From Rossellomorea orangium (GTDB lineage: Bacteria; Bacillota; Bacilli; Bacillales; Bacillaceae_B): a DNA stretch of 64,000 nt. The first letter of the stretch is position 1. Each line of letters begins with the position of its first letter. The DNA is taken from positions 494,850 through 558,849 of the forward strand of contig NZ_JAHWGH010000018.1 of the NCBI RefSeq assembly GCF_019334305.1, given 5' to 3'. A program made the translations under genes and the position numbers. Under the pieces are notes generated by a model, which saw only the letters and a list, made by a program, of their open reading frames with translations, was not told the DNA's origin and did not search any database. This document shows, in pieces, positions 25,487 through 34,458 of the stretch.

Positions 25487-27214
25487 ATGAAGAAAGTCGT
25501 CTTAAGTACGTTAAATGCAAAATATATTCACACAAATTTAGCCATTCGCTGTTTAAAGGCTTACGCAGAGCCCGAACATGAAATAGAGCTCTCTGAATAC
25601 ACCATCAAAGATCCAACTCTAAATATTGCTACCGACTTATTTTCAAAAAAGCCTGACATCATAGGTTTCAGCTGCTACATTTGGAATATAGAAGAAACCA
25701 TTAGGGTTATTAAGATTCTCCGGAAAATCATGCCTGAGGTTACGATCATCCTCGGAGGTCCAGAGGTGACATATGATGTTCCATATTGGCTTGAGCGCCT
25801 CGTAGACGTTGACTTTATCGTCATAGGTGAAGGGGAAGAATCCTTTAAACAATTATTGGATCAGCTTAATGGTGACCGGGATTGGTCCAAAGTACATGGA
25901 GTGGCATATTTATCTGAAGGAAAACCAGTCATCAAGCCCCAACAAAATAAAATCGATTTACGGGACGTCCCTTCTCCTTTTCGTTTTCAGGAAGATTTGC
26001 CTCAGCTTGGCAAACGCGTGACCTATATCGAGACAAGCAGAGGATGCCCTTTCCGATGTCAGTTCTGCCTATCATCTATTGAAGTGGGCGTACGCTACTT
26101 TGATCGTGAGAAGGTAAAAGAAGATATCCGCTATTTGATGAAGCATGGTGCAAAAACCATCAAGTTTGTGGATCGTACCTTTAATATTAGCCGAAGCTAC
26201 GCAATGGAGATGTTTCAATTTCTCATTGATGAGCACTTGCCGGGTACTGTCTTTCAATTTGAAATCACGGCAGATATTATGCGGCCGGAAGTAATTGAAT
26301 TCCTGAACGAACATGCACCACAAGGACTGTTCCGTTTTGAAATTGGCATTCAATCTACAAATGATGAAACAAATGACCTTGTCATGCGGAAACAAAATTA
26401 TAAAAAACTGACGAGAACCGTCACCATGGTGAAGGATGGAGGAAAAATTGATCAGCACCTCGATTTGATCGCAGGTCTGCCCGAAGAGGATTATCATTCT
26501 TTCAGGAAAACCTTCAATGATGTATTTGAATTGAGACCTGAAGAGCTACAATTAGGGTTCTTGAAGATGTTACGTGGGACTGGATTAAGAATTCGGGCCA
26601 ATGATCATCAATATACGTATATGGATCATTCTCCCTATGAGATCCTTGGGAATAACGTATTGTCTTTCGACGATATCGTACGGATCAAGCAAGTGGAAGA
26701 TGTATTGGAAAAATATTGGAACGATCATCGGATGGATCGCACCATTGAGTATTTGGTTACGGAATGTTTTGAAACACCATTTGATTTCTTCCAGCAATTC
26801 GGATCATTCTGGGAAAACAAAGGGTGGTCACGAATCGGTCATCAATTAGAGGATTTATTCAGACGATTGCATGAATTTATATCCACTGAAACGAGCTTTC
26901 ATATTCCAGTCATTGAGAGTCTGATGAAACTGGACTATCTGGAGAATCAGAAATATAAGCCTAGAAAACCATGGTGGACACATGAGCTGACAAAGGACGA
27001 ACGATCAACCATTTACCAAAGCCTGTTAGCTTCTCCTGTCATTGCCGGTGAAGGATTCGAGAGCTTGAACCTGAATGAAAAAGAGCTGTATAAACATACT
27101 TTGCTCGAAACAATTCAATCCAAAAGTGGTCAGGAGCAATATGTACTTGCCTACTTCGAACCTTCTTCCGGTCAATCGACAGTGTTTGAATTTGACCGTG
27201 CACTTGTTCAATGA
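25487..27214 (+). CDS. B12-binding radical SAM protein with DUF4080
   Basis: A 575-residue enzyme with three parts: a cobalamin-binding-type Rossmann domain (about 1-140, with ILGGPEVTYD), a radical SAM core with the cluster motif CxxxCxxC at C187, C191 and C194 (SRGCPFRCQFC), and a C-terminal DUF4080-like region from about residue 385. The B12-binding domain often lacks the DxHxxG ligand; I do not see a clear one. Substrate unknown; members may modify small molecules or RNA. AGAGGAG precedes the start. It ends at a perfect palindromic terminator. Confidence 0.87.
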   Translation: MKKVVLSTLNAKYIHTNLAIRCLKAYAEPEHEIELSEYTIKDPTLNIATDLFSKKPDIIGFSCYIWNIEETIRVIKILRKIMPEVTIILGGPEVTYDVPYWLERLVDVDFIVIGEGEESFKQLLDQLNGDRDWSKVHGVAYLSEGKPVIKPQQNKIDLRDVPSPFRFQEDLPQLGKRVTYIETSRGCPFRCQFCLSSIEVGVRYFDREKVKEDIRYLMKHGAKTIKFVDRTFNISRSYAMEMFQFLIDEHLPGTVFQFEITADIMRPEVIEFLNEHAPQGLFRFEIGIQSTNDETNDLVMRKQNYKKLTRTVTMVKDGGKIDQHLDLIAGLPEEDYHSFRKTFNDVFELRPEELQLGFLKMLRGTGLRIRANDHQYTYMDHSPYEILGNNVLSFDDIVRIKQVEDVLEKYWNDHRMDRTIEYLVTECFETPFDFFQQFGSFWENKGWSRIGHQLEDLFRRLHEFISTETSFHIPVIESLMKLDYLENQKYKPRKPWWTHELTKDERSTIYQSLLASPVIAGEGFESLNLNEKELYKHTLLETIQSKSGQEQYVLAYFEPSSGQSTVFEFDRALVQ

Positions 27215-27220
27215 TATAGA

Positions 27221-27252
27221 AAAAAATGTTAAGCAATTGCTTAACATTTTTT
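27221..27252. terminator. Bidirectional palindromic terminator
   Basis: A perfect 32-base palindrome (AAAAAATGTTAAGCAA then its complement) with T runs on both strands. It serves the radical SAM gene (+) and the tiny minus-strand ORF pair, whose last codons lie inside it. Confidence 0.85.
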
Positions 27253-27366
27253 CTTTTTTTCTTGTGTTTTTGTTTGTTTTTGTGTCACTTCAAAAATCTT
27301 GGCTGCATTGACATCTCCAAATTCCTGGCCAAATTCTTCACGAAAGGACTGTTTTTTTTCTTTCAT
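27241..27366 (-). CDS. Tiny Lys/Gln-rich protein, second of an overlapping pair
   Basis: A 41-residue hydrophilic frame. Its ATG overlaps the stop of the preceding 52-residue frame as TGATG, so it would be translated by coupling. The product has an FREEFGQEFGDVNAAK segment and a KQTKTQEKKKK tail. The FGxEF pattern with Gln/Lys richness is reminiscent of gamma-type small acid-soluble spore proteins, but the match is weak. The last codons and stop lie within the shared terminator. An assembly or real frameshift joining both frames is possible. Confidence 0.45.
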   Translation of the reverse strand: MKEKKQSFREEFGQEFGDVNAAKIFEVTQKQTKTQEKKKKC

Positions 27367-27524
27367 CAGCCTCTTCCCTTTTTACCTTTTGATGAATTTC
27401 TATTTTTTCCTTTTGCCGGGTCTTCTCCCTGGGTGAATTCAGCCGAAAATTCAGTTTCTTGCTTATTTTTAAGCGGGGTTTGATTGTTTTTTTCTGCTGC
27501 ATTGTATTGTGCTTTTCTCTTCAT
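27366..27524 (-). CDS. Tiny Lys/Asn/Gln-rich protein, first of an overlapping pair
   Basis: A 52-residue frame starting ATG at 27524 after AAAGGAG (about ten bases). The product begins MKRKAQYNAAEKNNQTP, contains KQETEFSAEF, and ends KGKNRNSSKGKKGRG; it is strongly basic with no hydrophobic core. Such composition is typical of small spore-core or coat proteins of Bacillaceae, but I cannot name a family. It is coupled by a TGATG overlap to the next frame. Confidence 0.5.
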   Translation of the reverse strand: MKRKAQYNAAEKNNQTPLKNKQETEFSAEFTQGEDPAKGKNRNSSKGKKGRG

Positions 27525-27691
27525 AATGACTCATCTCCTTTGCTGACCTTATTTTTCCCTTCGGCTCCTTTTCCATTCTTCTAATAATAGGCATTTCAGG
27601 CTAAGCAATGATCTTAGAGGCTTATAGAAAATCTTGAATAAAACAAATGTTTAACCGAAAACTAAGCAAAAAGGCAGAATGAGGATCTGAC

Positions 27692-28216
27692 ATGATATTA
27701 CTTTTCTTATTGGCATACGCTTTGATTGGTTGGAAATTTGGCAATTGGAAGGATTTCTATCATTATTACCCCACGTTATTGTTTTTCATTATCGGGGACT
27801 TACTTTCACAATTTCTTTTATATGACTATTCGATGTGGGAATTCCGTCCGGTTACTCCTTTCGGTAACTTCCTTCATCTAAATCATACACTGGTTTCATT
27901 GAGTAAAATGATGATTCAATATACAGTGACTATCTCCATCTTTATCGGAAGACTCCCCTCCAGCTTTCCTGGGAAGATTGGGTGGATATTTTTATGGACG
28001 AGTATCTATGGGCTTACTGAAGGTATTTCCTACTTTTTTGGAATGATGACGTATCATCACGGATGGGGTTTGAGTTGGGATATCCTCTTTAATCTTATGA
28101 TGTTCACAGTACTGATCGTCCATCATAAAAATCCAATCTTAGGTTGGGTCATTTCTTTTCCCATCATCATATTCCTCCTCCTCTACTTCGACGTACCTTA
28201 TTCTGCATTGAAATAA
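27692..28216 (+). CDS. CBO0543-family membrane protein
   Basis: A 174-residue protein with about five helices, beginning LLFLLAYALIGWKFGNWKDFYHYYPT. It contains WEFRP and MTYHHGWGLSWDILFNLMMF, which match the CBO0543 family of spore-former membrane proteins. The function is unknown. GAGGA lies upstream of the ATG. It converges with the potassium transporter gene and shares its terminator. Confidence 0.72.
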   Translation: MILLFLLAYALIGWKFGNWKDFYHYYPTLLFFIIGDLLSQFLLYDYSMWEFRPVTPFGNFLHLNHTLVSLSKMMIQYTVTISIFIGRLPSSFPGKIGWIFLWTSIYGLTEGISYFFGMMTYHHGWGLSWDILFNLMMFTVLIVHHKNPILGWVISFPIIIFLLLYFDVPYSALK

Positions 28217-28263
28217 ACAGCATCCTCTCGTCTCACACTATGTACTATTCATTTGCAGTAAAA

Positions 28264-28291
28264 AAAACGATGCTCCAATGAGCATCGTTTT
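28264..28291. terminator. Bidirectional terminator
   Basis: AAAACGATGCTC pairs with GAGCATCGTTTT around a four-base loop, between convergent genes. Confidence 0.85.
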
Positions 28292-28298
28292 CAAAAGG

Positions 28299-29651
28299 TT
28301 ATCCAATAATGACCCGTTCTTTTGGATAATGATATTTTGCTGTCTTTTCTTTTCCTCCTATCATAAAGAGGAATGAAAGGATTCCCACTCGACCGATAAA
28401 CATTAATGCGATAATGACACATTTTCCAACAGACGATAGTTCTGAAGTAATGCCCATGGAAAGTCCCGTCGTTCCAAACGCAGAGGCAACCTCAAAGACA
28501 ATTTCCATAATAGAATGATCCTCTGTGAAGGTGAGGATGATGACAGATAGAAAGCAGATGAAAATGGCCATCATCGTCACTACAAGGGATTTAATGACAT
28601 CCTGCTGGTGAATTTCCCTCTTGAATATTTTGATTGTTTGATTCCCTTTGGCAAAATGGAATAAAAATAAAATATTCAGTGCAAAAGTCGTCGTTCTGAT
28701 TCCACCACCGACGGAGCTGGGTGAAGCCCCTATAAACATAAGTGCGCTCATGACCAACAAGGTAGGAGATGAAAACTCGGCGACGTTCATCGTAGCGAGT
28801 CCCCCATTCCTCGTTGTGGCTGATTGGAAGAAGGCATAAAAGAAGGACTCATGCCACTCCATGCCATTAAAAAAGCGATTATATTCAAAGATGAATATGA
28901 CTAATGTTCCAAATACCATCAATCCAAAAAAAGTAACGGTAGTGATCTTTGAATATAATGAAAAGTGATGTCTGTTTCGCTTTTTGCTCATAAGATAATC
29001 CTTCGTCTCAATCAGAACGGGAAATCCAATAGCACCAAGCGTTAGTAATATGATGTTAATGAACTGAACAAAATAGTCATTGGCATAAGGAATGAGTGAC
29101 TGACCTGTAATATCAAATCCAGCATTTGTCGTTGCGCTCACGGATGCAAATAGTCCCTGAAGAAAGGCTTCCTGCCACGTCGGGTAGTAGCCAAAGAAAT
29201 AGACGCCTAAAATAAATGCCCCTACGATTTCAATAAAGATGATCAAAAGTAATATTTGCTTTAACAGACTAACTAGACCTGCCAGGCTCGTCTGGTTCTG
29301 GTCGGTCATGATCAAACGGCGTTCTTTCAAGCCTATCTTCTTCCCGACAATCAACCAGAAGAACGTTCCGAGAGTCATGATGCCTATTCCACCAAATTGA
29401 AGAACAAACATTAGAATGAAGATACCTGTCGTATTAAATGTATCAACGGTACTCACAACGGTTAATCCCGTCACACTCACAGCACTGACAGCTGTGAAAA
29501 TTGCATCTAAAAAACTCCACTCAGCCCCGGATTTATGTGCTATGGGAAGGCTGAGCAGGATCGTGGCAATCGTCACGGCAAGAAAATAATAAGTAACGAT
29601 GACTTGTGCAGGAGTTAATTTATTTAAATTATATCTAAGCTTATACCACAT
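28299..29651 (-). CDS. ktrD: Trk/Ktr-type potassium uptake membrane subunit
   Basis: A 450-residue transporter of the KtrB/KtrD family, made of four pore repeats. The filter-like glycines are visible as VSVTGLTVV, TTNAGFD, TRNGGLA and FGTTGLSMG. It moves K+ (with Na+ coupling in homologues) and needs a cytosolic RCK regulator such as KtrC, not encoded nearby. Position matches B. subtilis ykrM/ktrD, which is unlinked to ktrC there as well. KtrB is the alternative name. Confidence 0.88.
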   Translation of the reverse strand: MWYKLRYNLNKLTPAQVIVTYYFLAVTIATILLSLPIAHKSGAEWSFLDAIFTAVSAVSVTGLTVVSTVDTFNTTGIFILMFVLQFGGIGIMTLGTFFWLIVGKKIGLKERRLIMTDQNQTSLAGLVSLLKQILLLIIFIEIVGAFILGVYFFGYYPTWQEAFLQGLFASVSATTNAGFDITGQSLIPYANDYFVQFINIILLTLGAIGFPVLIETKDYLMSKKRNRHHFSLYSKITTVTFFGLMVFGTLVIFIFEYNRFFNGMEWHESFFYAFFQSATTRNGGLATMNVAEFSSPTLLVMSALMFIGASPSSVGGGIRTTTFALNILFLFHFAKGNQTIKIFKREIHQQDVIKSLVVTMMAIFICFLSVIILTFTEDHSIMEIVFEVASAFGTTGLSMGITSELSSVGKCVIIALMFIGRVGILSFLFMIGGKEKTAKYHYPKERVIIG

Positions 29652-29809
29652 ATATGTATTTCCCTTTCAACTTTATTTCCTTTTCTATCTTAAAGAATAT
29701 AGCAGAAGATTGAAAGGAAAAATGGATAATTTCTTTTATGTTTATTCTTCCTTTAATAAAAACCTCTTAAACAAATTAGAATCATAATCCTTTATTTTAA
29801 TACAAACAA

Positions 29810-29838
29810 TGCAATTTCGGCGAAATATTACCATTCAT
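29810..29838 (+). promoter_or_regulatory. Possible sigma-G promoter for the SASP gene
   Basis: TGCAAT (29810-29815), a 16-base spacer and CATTCAT (29832-29838) weakly fit the forespore consensus TGMATA-17/18-CATWMTA. The downstream SASP makes sigma-G control likely. Confidence 0.35.
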
Positions 29839-29917
29839 GTTCGACTTGGTTAATACCAATAATAGTACTACTGAAACATTCATTGTTTCAAATTTATCAG
29901 TAAGGAGGAAAACGACC

Positions 29918-30118
29918 ATGGCTAGAAGTTCAAATAAATTACTCGTTCCTGGTGTTGAACAATACCTTGATCAAGTGAAATATGAAATCGCTCAGGAGTT
30001 TGGTGTGACTCTAGGATCAGATACTGTTGCACGATCTAATGGATCCGTCGGGGGAGAAATCACTAAGCGTCTTGTAAAGCAAGCTCAGTCTCAACTGACT
30101 GGACAACAAACTAAATAA
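29918..30118 (+). CDS. sspD: Alpha/beta-type small acid-soluble spore protein
   Basis: A 66-residue SASP. The conserved alpha/beta features are present: [21 protein letters not shown] with the germination-protease site region (KYEIAQE), and [16 protein letters not shown]. It coats and protects DNA in the spore core and supplies amino acids on germination. ATG at 29918 follows TAAGGAGG; the longer frame to 29837 has no such site. Position near sigI and ykoY fits sspD of B. subtilis. Confidence 0.92.
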   Translation: MARSSNKLLVPGVEQYLDQVKYEIAQEFGVTLGSDTVARSNGSVGGEITKRLVKQAQSQLTGQQTK

Positions 30119-30128
30119 TATGGCATAT

Positions 30129-30154
30129 GGGTAGCTGGTGTTTACCGGCTACCC
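30129..30154 (+). terminator. Terminator of the SASP gene
   Basis: GGGTAGCTGG pairs with CCGGCTACCC, followed by TTTAATT. Confidence 0.7.
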
Positions 30155-30173
30155 TTTAATTCGTCAAAAATAA

Positions 30174-30196
30174 AGACCCATTCCATGAATGAGTCT
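30174..30196 (-). terminator. Terminator of sigI-rsgI
   Basis: AGACTCATTC pairs with GAATGGGTCT, followed by TTTATTTTTG on the minus strand, just after the rsgI stop. Confidence 0.75.
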
Positions 30197-30202
30197 CTTC
30201 CA

Positions 30203-31288
30203 TTAATCTTTTTTGTCTTCTTTTCGATCCCAATGGTCATCTTTCTTTTCTTCTTTGCTGTTATGATGGCCATCATTCTTATCGTAATCCTGATTTCTGT
30301 TTCTAACATCTCTATGGTCATTGCCTGATTGGCCATTTCCTCTGTACCATTTGTCACTATGAGAAGAATTACTATGTTCTGGATGATCCGGTTTTTCTTT
30401 CTCCTCATTCTTTTCCAGGCGAGGATTTTCACGTTTGTACTGATCATCAGGTCTACCATCGGCCTTATTGTTGTTATATTTCTCTTCTTTTATAGAAGGA
30501 TTCGCCTTTTTGTTCTTCTCTTTGGGCTTCTCTTCTTCATGAACCGTGTCTGGCTTCTTATTTTCTTCCTTGATCACGGCTTTCTCTTTTTCCGGTTCGA
30601 TCCCATAATCGTTATTTTTTTGTTCCTTTTCACGAATGAGGGAACCAGCAGTCATTCCTTTTTCCGATGCTTCTTCCCTAAATTGTTGAGACGTTTCTTT
30701 CACGATGATGTTAGAGCGATGATCCGAACTGTAATCCTGAACAAACTCATTAAGTTCATCGAGTAATTCATTTTCCTTTTTGTGATCGGTATCATCAATG
30801 AAGGAAGAAGTGATGATGACATTTTGATTTTCCTTTAAATACCCTAATCTTTCACTTAACTGAAAGATCATTTTAGTCACTTTACCAACATCTTTATCTT
30901 CCCATTTACTCATCTTCTTTAGTAGAATTTTCGCATCATCATTGAATGGCTTGATTTCTATGACCTTTTGTTCTTTATTCAATGTTAATTCCATACTGGG
31001 ATTGATATCGACAGAAACATAGGCGTAAGCCCGATCGTCCTGTAACACAGCACTTGAAAACAGGGCAATGATGAAGACCAGGGCCGTAATCAATGAAGTC
31101 GAAATTCTCCAATTCCATTTAAGAAATGGCTTGGTGTTTGTCGATTCTTTATGTACCGGAAAGAATGGGATTTCTTCCCCTATTGAGTACTGTTGGTCGG
31201 GATGCTTTCTTCCATTCAAAAATTCCCCTTCTGGTGTCATCATAACCAGGATATCCTGTTTGATTTCCATAATGATCCCTTTTTTCAT
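30203..31288 (-). CDS. rsgI: Anti-sigma-I factor RsgI
   Basis: A 361-residue single-pass protein. The cytoplasmic RsgI-N domain (about 1-55, KKGIIMEIKQDILVMMTPEGEFL) binds SigI, a membrane segment spans about 62-84, and the outer domain begins YAYVSVDINPSMELTLN. The Asn96-Pro97 bond in this region is where autocleavage of RsgI proteins has been reported. The C-terminal 130 residues are a low-complexity Lys/Glu/Asp/His tail. The start overlaps the sigI stop by four bases. ATG 31288 agrees with the family N-terminus. Confidence 0.93.
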   Translation of the reverse strand: MKKGIIMEIKQDILVMMTPEGEFLNGRKHPDQQYSIGEEIPFFPVHKESTNTKPFLKWNWRISTSLITALVFIIALFSSAVLQDDRAYAYVSVDINPSMELTLNKEQKVIEIKPFNDDAKILLKKMSKWEDKDVGKVTKMIFQLSERLGYLKENQNVIITSSFIDDTDHKKENELLDELNEFVQDYSSDHRSNIIVKETSQQFREEASEKGMTAGSLIREKEQKNNDYGIEPEKEKAVIKEENKKPDTVHEEEKPKEKNKKANPSIKEEKYNNNKADGRPDDQYKRENPRLEKNEEKEKPDHPEHSNSSHSDKWYRGNGQSGNDHRDVRNRNQDYDKNDGHHNSKEEKKDDHWDRKEDKKD

Positions 31289-32040
31289 ATCTCTAACCGC
31301 CCTTTTAAATAATCCCGTAAATATACATAATCCCCCATAAGGATAAGAGAAATGGCTATAATATATTTCCTGTTTCTCTCAATGGTCTTTCTGCTTACGT
31401 TTACCTGCTTCTCTAATTTTTTTATTGGTAACCGTTTTTTTTCTATAAGATAATCCACTATTTCTTGTGAACTCACTACCGTATTGGCAATTTTAATGGC
31501 ATTCAGTCTCGCGTCTTCATGTTTTGGGGAATGCTCGACAAGCTCGTGAAAGGACAACTTGTAGTGAGACAGTTGTTCCTGGAATGACAAAATTTCTTCA
31601 CGTCTCTTGTTTGCTTCCTCCTGTTTTGTAAATTCATCTACAGAAACAATTTGATCGATAGTCAAATTGGCAACTTCATCACCGTCATCAACCAGACTCA
31701 TATCAATGCTTATATCCTGAAACTTCCCATTTTTTCTGATATAATCAATTACTTTTCGTTTGACGATGACTTCAGAAAAACTGATGAGAGAGGATCCTCG
31801 CTCATGATTATACTTCAAGATAGCGTCATGAAAGGCAATCAGACCGATACTGAATTCATCATCACTTTCGTAAATGTACCTTTTACAGACGGAAGAAACC
31901 GTTTTTTTAATAAAGGGCTTATAGTCTTCAAGAATTGCATTTAATAATTGTTCATCACCATTTTGTATTCTAACCGCCATTTCTTCAAGCGATTGCTTTT
32001 TCTTTTGTTTAGCGAGTAGAAATAGTAATACATTTAACAT
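31285..32040 (-). CDS. sigI: RNA polymerase sigma factor SigI
   Basis: A 251-residue sigma factor with KPFIKKTVSSVCKRYI and DDEFSIGLIAFHDAILKY in region 2 and a C-terminal region beginning near VEHSPKHEDARLN with a helix-turn-helix (LEKQVNVSRKTIERNRKYIIAI). SigI governs heat and envelope stress genes. ATG at 32040 gives 251 residues, equal to the B. subtilis protein, and follows GGGGTGAGG; the longer frame to 32124 starts upstream of the promoter. It is coupled to rsgI. Confidence 0.93.
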   Translation of the reverse strand: MLNVLLFLLAKQKKKQSLEEMAVRIQNGDEQLLNAILEDYKPFIKKTVSSVCKRYIYESDDEFSIGLIAFHDAILKYNHERGSSLISFSEVIVKRKVIDYIRKNGKFQDISIDMSLVDDGDEVANLTIDQIVSVDEFTKQEEANKRREEILSFQEQLSHYKLSFHELVEHSPKHEDARLNAIKIANTVVSSQEIVDYLIEKKRLPIKKLEKQVNVSRKTIERNRKYIIAISLILMGDYVYLRDYLKGRLEI

Positions 32041-32064
32041 CAGCCTCACCCCATCCTGCACACT

Positions 32065-32092
32065 ATTATACTCATAAGATATTGAATGTAAA
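32065..32092 (-). promoter_or_regulatory. Sigma-A-type promoter for sigI-rsgI
   Basis: TTTACA (32087-32092), a 16-base spacer and a perfect TATAAT (32065-32070), about 25 bases before the start codon. I see no clear sigma-I-type site. Confidence 0.6.
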
Positions 32093-32104
32093 AGGAGAAT
32101 AGGG

Positions 32105-32133
32105 AGAAAAGGGTTGTATGACAACCCTTTTCT
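32105..32133 (-). terminator. Terminator of the acidic secreted protein gene
   Basis: A perfect 13-base stem AGAAAAGGGTTGT/ACAACCCTTTTCT with a three-base loop. The tail is only moderately T-rich, so read-through into sigI is possible. Confidence 0.6.
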
Positions 32134-32181
32134 GACTGATGTTCAGACAACGTTCAGCCTCTACCGTGTGATCCTGGAATA

Positions 32182-33339
32182 TTATTCTTTATGGTGACCC
32201 TTACCGTGTTCTTTACCTTTTTCTCCGTGCTGGCGGTTCTCATCTGATTTTGAATGATGTTTCTTTTCTTCATTTTTCTTTTTATTGTATTCCTTTGCTT
32301 CTTCTTTCTCTTGTTTACGTGCTTCTTTTGCTTCTTGCTTTATCTCTTTATGTTGATTTTTCCATTCGCTTTTTGCTTCTTTTTTCTCTACACGTGGATT
32401 AACTGTTACTGGTGCAGCCTTTTCTTCTTTTACTTCTACCTCAGTAGTCTCATCAACTGACTCTTTTGCATCAGCCTCAACTGCTTCATTGTTTTCCACT
32501 GTTGTTTCTTCTATATTTAGCTCATCTTCTGCTTCAGTTTTTTCTTCTGCCTCAGCTTTTCTAGCTGCTTTTTCTTCAATTTTTGCGAGCTTTTCAGCTA
32601 ATTTCATATAGCTCTTTTCTATATTTTTCTGAAGAGCCGCTTTTGCTTTAGGGTTTTTTACTTTTTCTAAGTTCGCCTTAAGAGACAGGATGTTTTGAGC
32701 CATCATTTCTTCCATTTCACTCATGTCATCTGAATTCTCTTCAGTTTTTTCTTCTATATCAGTATCATCGGCTTTTTCTTCTTCTATTACAGAATCTTCA
32801 TCAGTAGCGTCGTCTTCTTCTACCACGGTTTCATCAGAATCAGCTTCTTCTTTGTCTTCTACTGTTGAATCCTCTTCACTTTCATCATCCGACCACTGAT
32901 CTTCAGATTGTTCAATCATTTCGATAGCGTTATTTAAGGCATCGATGGCTTCTTCTTGTTTGCCATCTTTAAAGAGCGCTTCGACTTCTGCCAATCTTTC
33001 TGATGCATATTCAGCTAACAACTTAGCTTCTTTTGCGTCATCCATTGTAAAAGCAAGCTGAATTTTCTCAATGGCTACCTTTGCAAAATAGAAAAAGTCA
33101 CCAGGAAGCAGGGAAGGAGTCTCTGTAGATTCCTTCAGATTTTCGATTTCCTTTTTGGCCGAATTTAGCATGGCATCGTCGTTCACTGCCACCGTTTCAT
33201 TTGTTGTACCTTGTTCTAATTTGATGGAATCAAAGTTTTCGTCATTGGAATTTGCAAACGCTAATGAACTTGGAAAGCTGATAGAACTTGCTACAAGTAC
33301 TGCTAAGGATGATTTCATGATTTTTGATTGTTTCTTCAT
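32182..33339 (-). CDS. Acidic secreted DUF5667-like protein
   Basis: The 385-residue protein has a signal peptide ending near AFA-N. A DUF5667-type segment follows (LLPGDFFYFAKVAIEKIQ, then YASERLAEVEALF; about 75-140), then about 70 residues of Asp/Glu repeats, a helical ILSLKANLEKVKNPKAKAALQK segment, another Glu-rich stretch, and a basic Lys/His tail. It looks like an exported, largely disordered protein. ATG at 33339 follows GAGGTG. It lies upstream of sigI-rsgI on the same strand; whether it belongs to that regulon is untested. Confidence 0.75.
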   Translation of the reverse strand: MKKQSKIMKSSLAVLVASSISFPSSLAFANSNDENFDSIKLEQGTTNETVAVNDDAMLNSAKKEIENLKESTETPSLLPGDFFYFAKVAIEKIQLAFTMDDAKEAKLLAEYASERLAEVEALFKDGKQEEAIDALNNAIEMIEQSEDQWSDDESEEDSTVEDKEEADSDETVVEEDDATDEDSVIEEEKADDTDIEEKTEENSDDMSEMEEMMAQNILSLKANLEKVKNPKAKAALQKNIEKSYMKLAEKLAKIEEKAARKAEAEEKTEAEDELNIEETTVENNEAVEADAKESVDETTEVEVKEEKAAPVTVNPRVEKKEAKSEWKNQHKEIKQEAKEARKQEKEEAKEYNKKKNEEKKHHSKSDENRQHGEKGKEHGKGHHKE

Positions 33340-33541
33340 ATGTAACACCTCTGGACTGTTTTTTGATTTGGCCGATCGATCGCCTTATTAAAGGAGTTAC
33401 GTATGAAGATTTTTTTTTGAGGGGGTTTTATCCAAATAAAAATTAAGAAGGGTCTGAATGAAGCACTTACTTAATGCATAAATCTGCCATCGAATCCCGT
33501 GATGAAAGGGGTATCGCCTTAAAGAATATGGTTTTATAAAA

Positions 33542-33572
33542 AAAGCTAACAGAGAAACTCTCTGTTAGCTTT
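33542..33572 (-). terminator. Terminator of the TerC-family gene
   Basis: AAAGCTAACAGAG pairs with CTCTGTTAGCTTT, followed by a T run on the minus strand. Confidence 0.85.
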
Positions 33573-33580
33573 AAACATAT

Positions 33581-34366
33581 TTATTCAGCTTTCGCTTTTG
33601 CTTCAGTTCCTGCTTCTGTTTGTTTTGCTTTTTTCCTGGATAATAAATAGCCTCCGACAGAAAGCAGGATCAATACGCTCCAGAATACAAGCTTCCACGC
33701 TTTGGATTCAGGGAAATGGTGATCCAGAATCGCCACATCAGGATGTGCAAGTGTAAACACCGCTAGCTTCACTCCAACCCAGCCAACAATCAGAAAGGCA
33801 GCTGATTCTAAAGTAGGGTATTTCTCCAATAATTTAACAAACCAAGTCGCAGCAAAACGCATGATGACTAATCCGATGATACCACCGAGGAACATGACAA
33901 TAAACTGCCCTCCGTCAATCCCACCCACATCAAACCATCCTGTTGGTTGAAGTGTTACGGCTAAAGCTACGGCAGCTAGCATTGAGTCCACAGCAAACGC
34001 GATATCTGCAAGCTCCACTTTCAGTACAGTAGTCCAGAAGCCTGAACCTTTCGCAGGCTCTGCCTCCACATCCCCAGTGTCTTTTCTCTTCTTAATGAAA
34101 TGATGGATGGCCACGTAAAATAAGTAAATAGCCCCAATTGCCTGAACCTGCCACACATTGACTAAGAATGAAATGAGAAATAGTGCAGCGAACCGGAATA
34201 CAAATGCCCCCAAAAGCCCATAGAATAGCGCTTTTTTTCTTTGTTCCACCGGCAAATGTTTGACCATGACAGCCATTACAACCGCGTTATCTGCAGCTAA
34301 AATCCCTTCCAGACCTACCAATATCAGCAGGACCCAGCCATATTCCAACAACATCGAAGCATCCAT
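33581..34366 (-). CDS. ykoY: TerC-family membrane protein YkoY
   Basis: A 261-residue polytopic protein with the TerC signatures GLEGILAADNAVVMAVMVKHL and VELADIAFAVDSMLA, whose acidic residues lie in membrane helices and are thought to handle metal. TerC proteins take part in Mn2+ export or metalation of secreted enzymes. ATG at 34366 follows GGAGGG by nine bases. The longer open frame to 34468 runs back into the riboswitch terminator and is not coding. It is regulated by the Mn-sensing leader upstream. Confidence 0.92.
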   Translation of the reverse strand: MDASMLLEYGWVLLILVGLEGILAADNAVVMAVMVKHLPVEQRKKALFYGLLGAFVFRFAALFLISFLVNVWQVQAIGAIYLFYVAIHHFIKKRKDTGDVEAEPAKGSGFWTTVLKVELADIAFAVDSMLAAVALAVTLQPTGWFDVGGIDGGQFIVMFLGGIIGLVIMRFAATWFVKLLEKYPTLESAAFLIVGWVGVKLAVFTLAHPDVAILDHHFPESKAWKLVFWSVLILLSVGGYLLSRKKAKQTEAGTEAKAKAE

Positions 34367-34423
34367 ACATATAGTCCCTCCTATTACATAGTTAGCTTTC
34401 CAATAGGCAAGGAATTTTATAAA

Positions 34424-34458
34424 ATAAAAAGACCCTTGCCTAAATAAGGCAAAGGTCT
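34424..34458 (-). terminator. Expression platform terminator of the ykoY leader
   Basis: AAGACCTTTGCC pairs with GGCAAGGGTCTT, followed by TTTATTTT, between the aptamer and the start codon. Mn2+ binding is expected to favour antitermination. Confidence 0.85.

Noticed and set aside
30329..30766. 145-codon plus-strand hydrophobic frame
   Set aside because: It is the complement of the charged low-complexity tail of RsgI; its Phe/Leu richness is produced by antisense of Lys/Glu codons.
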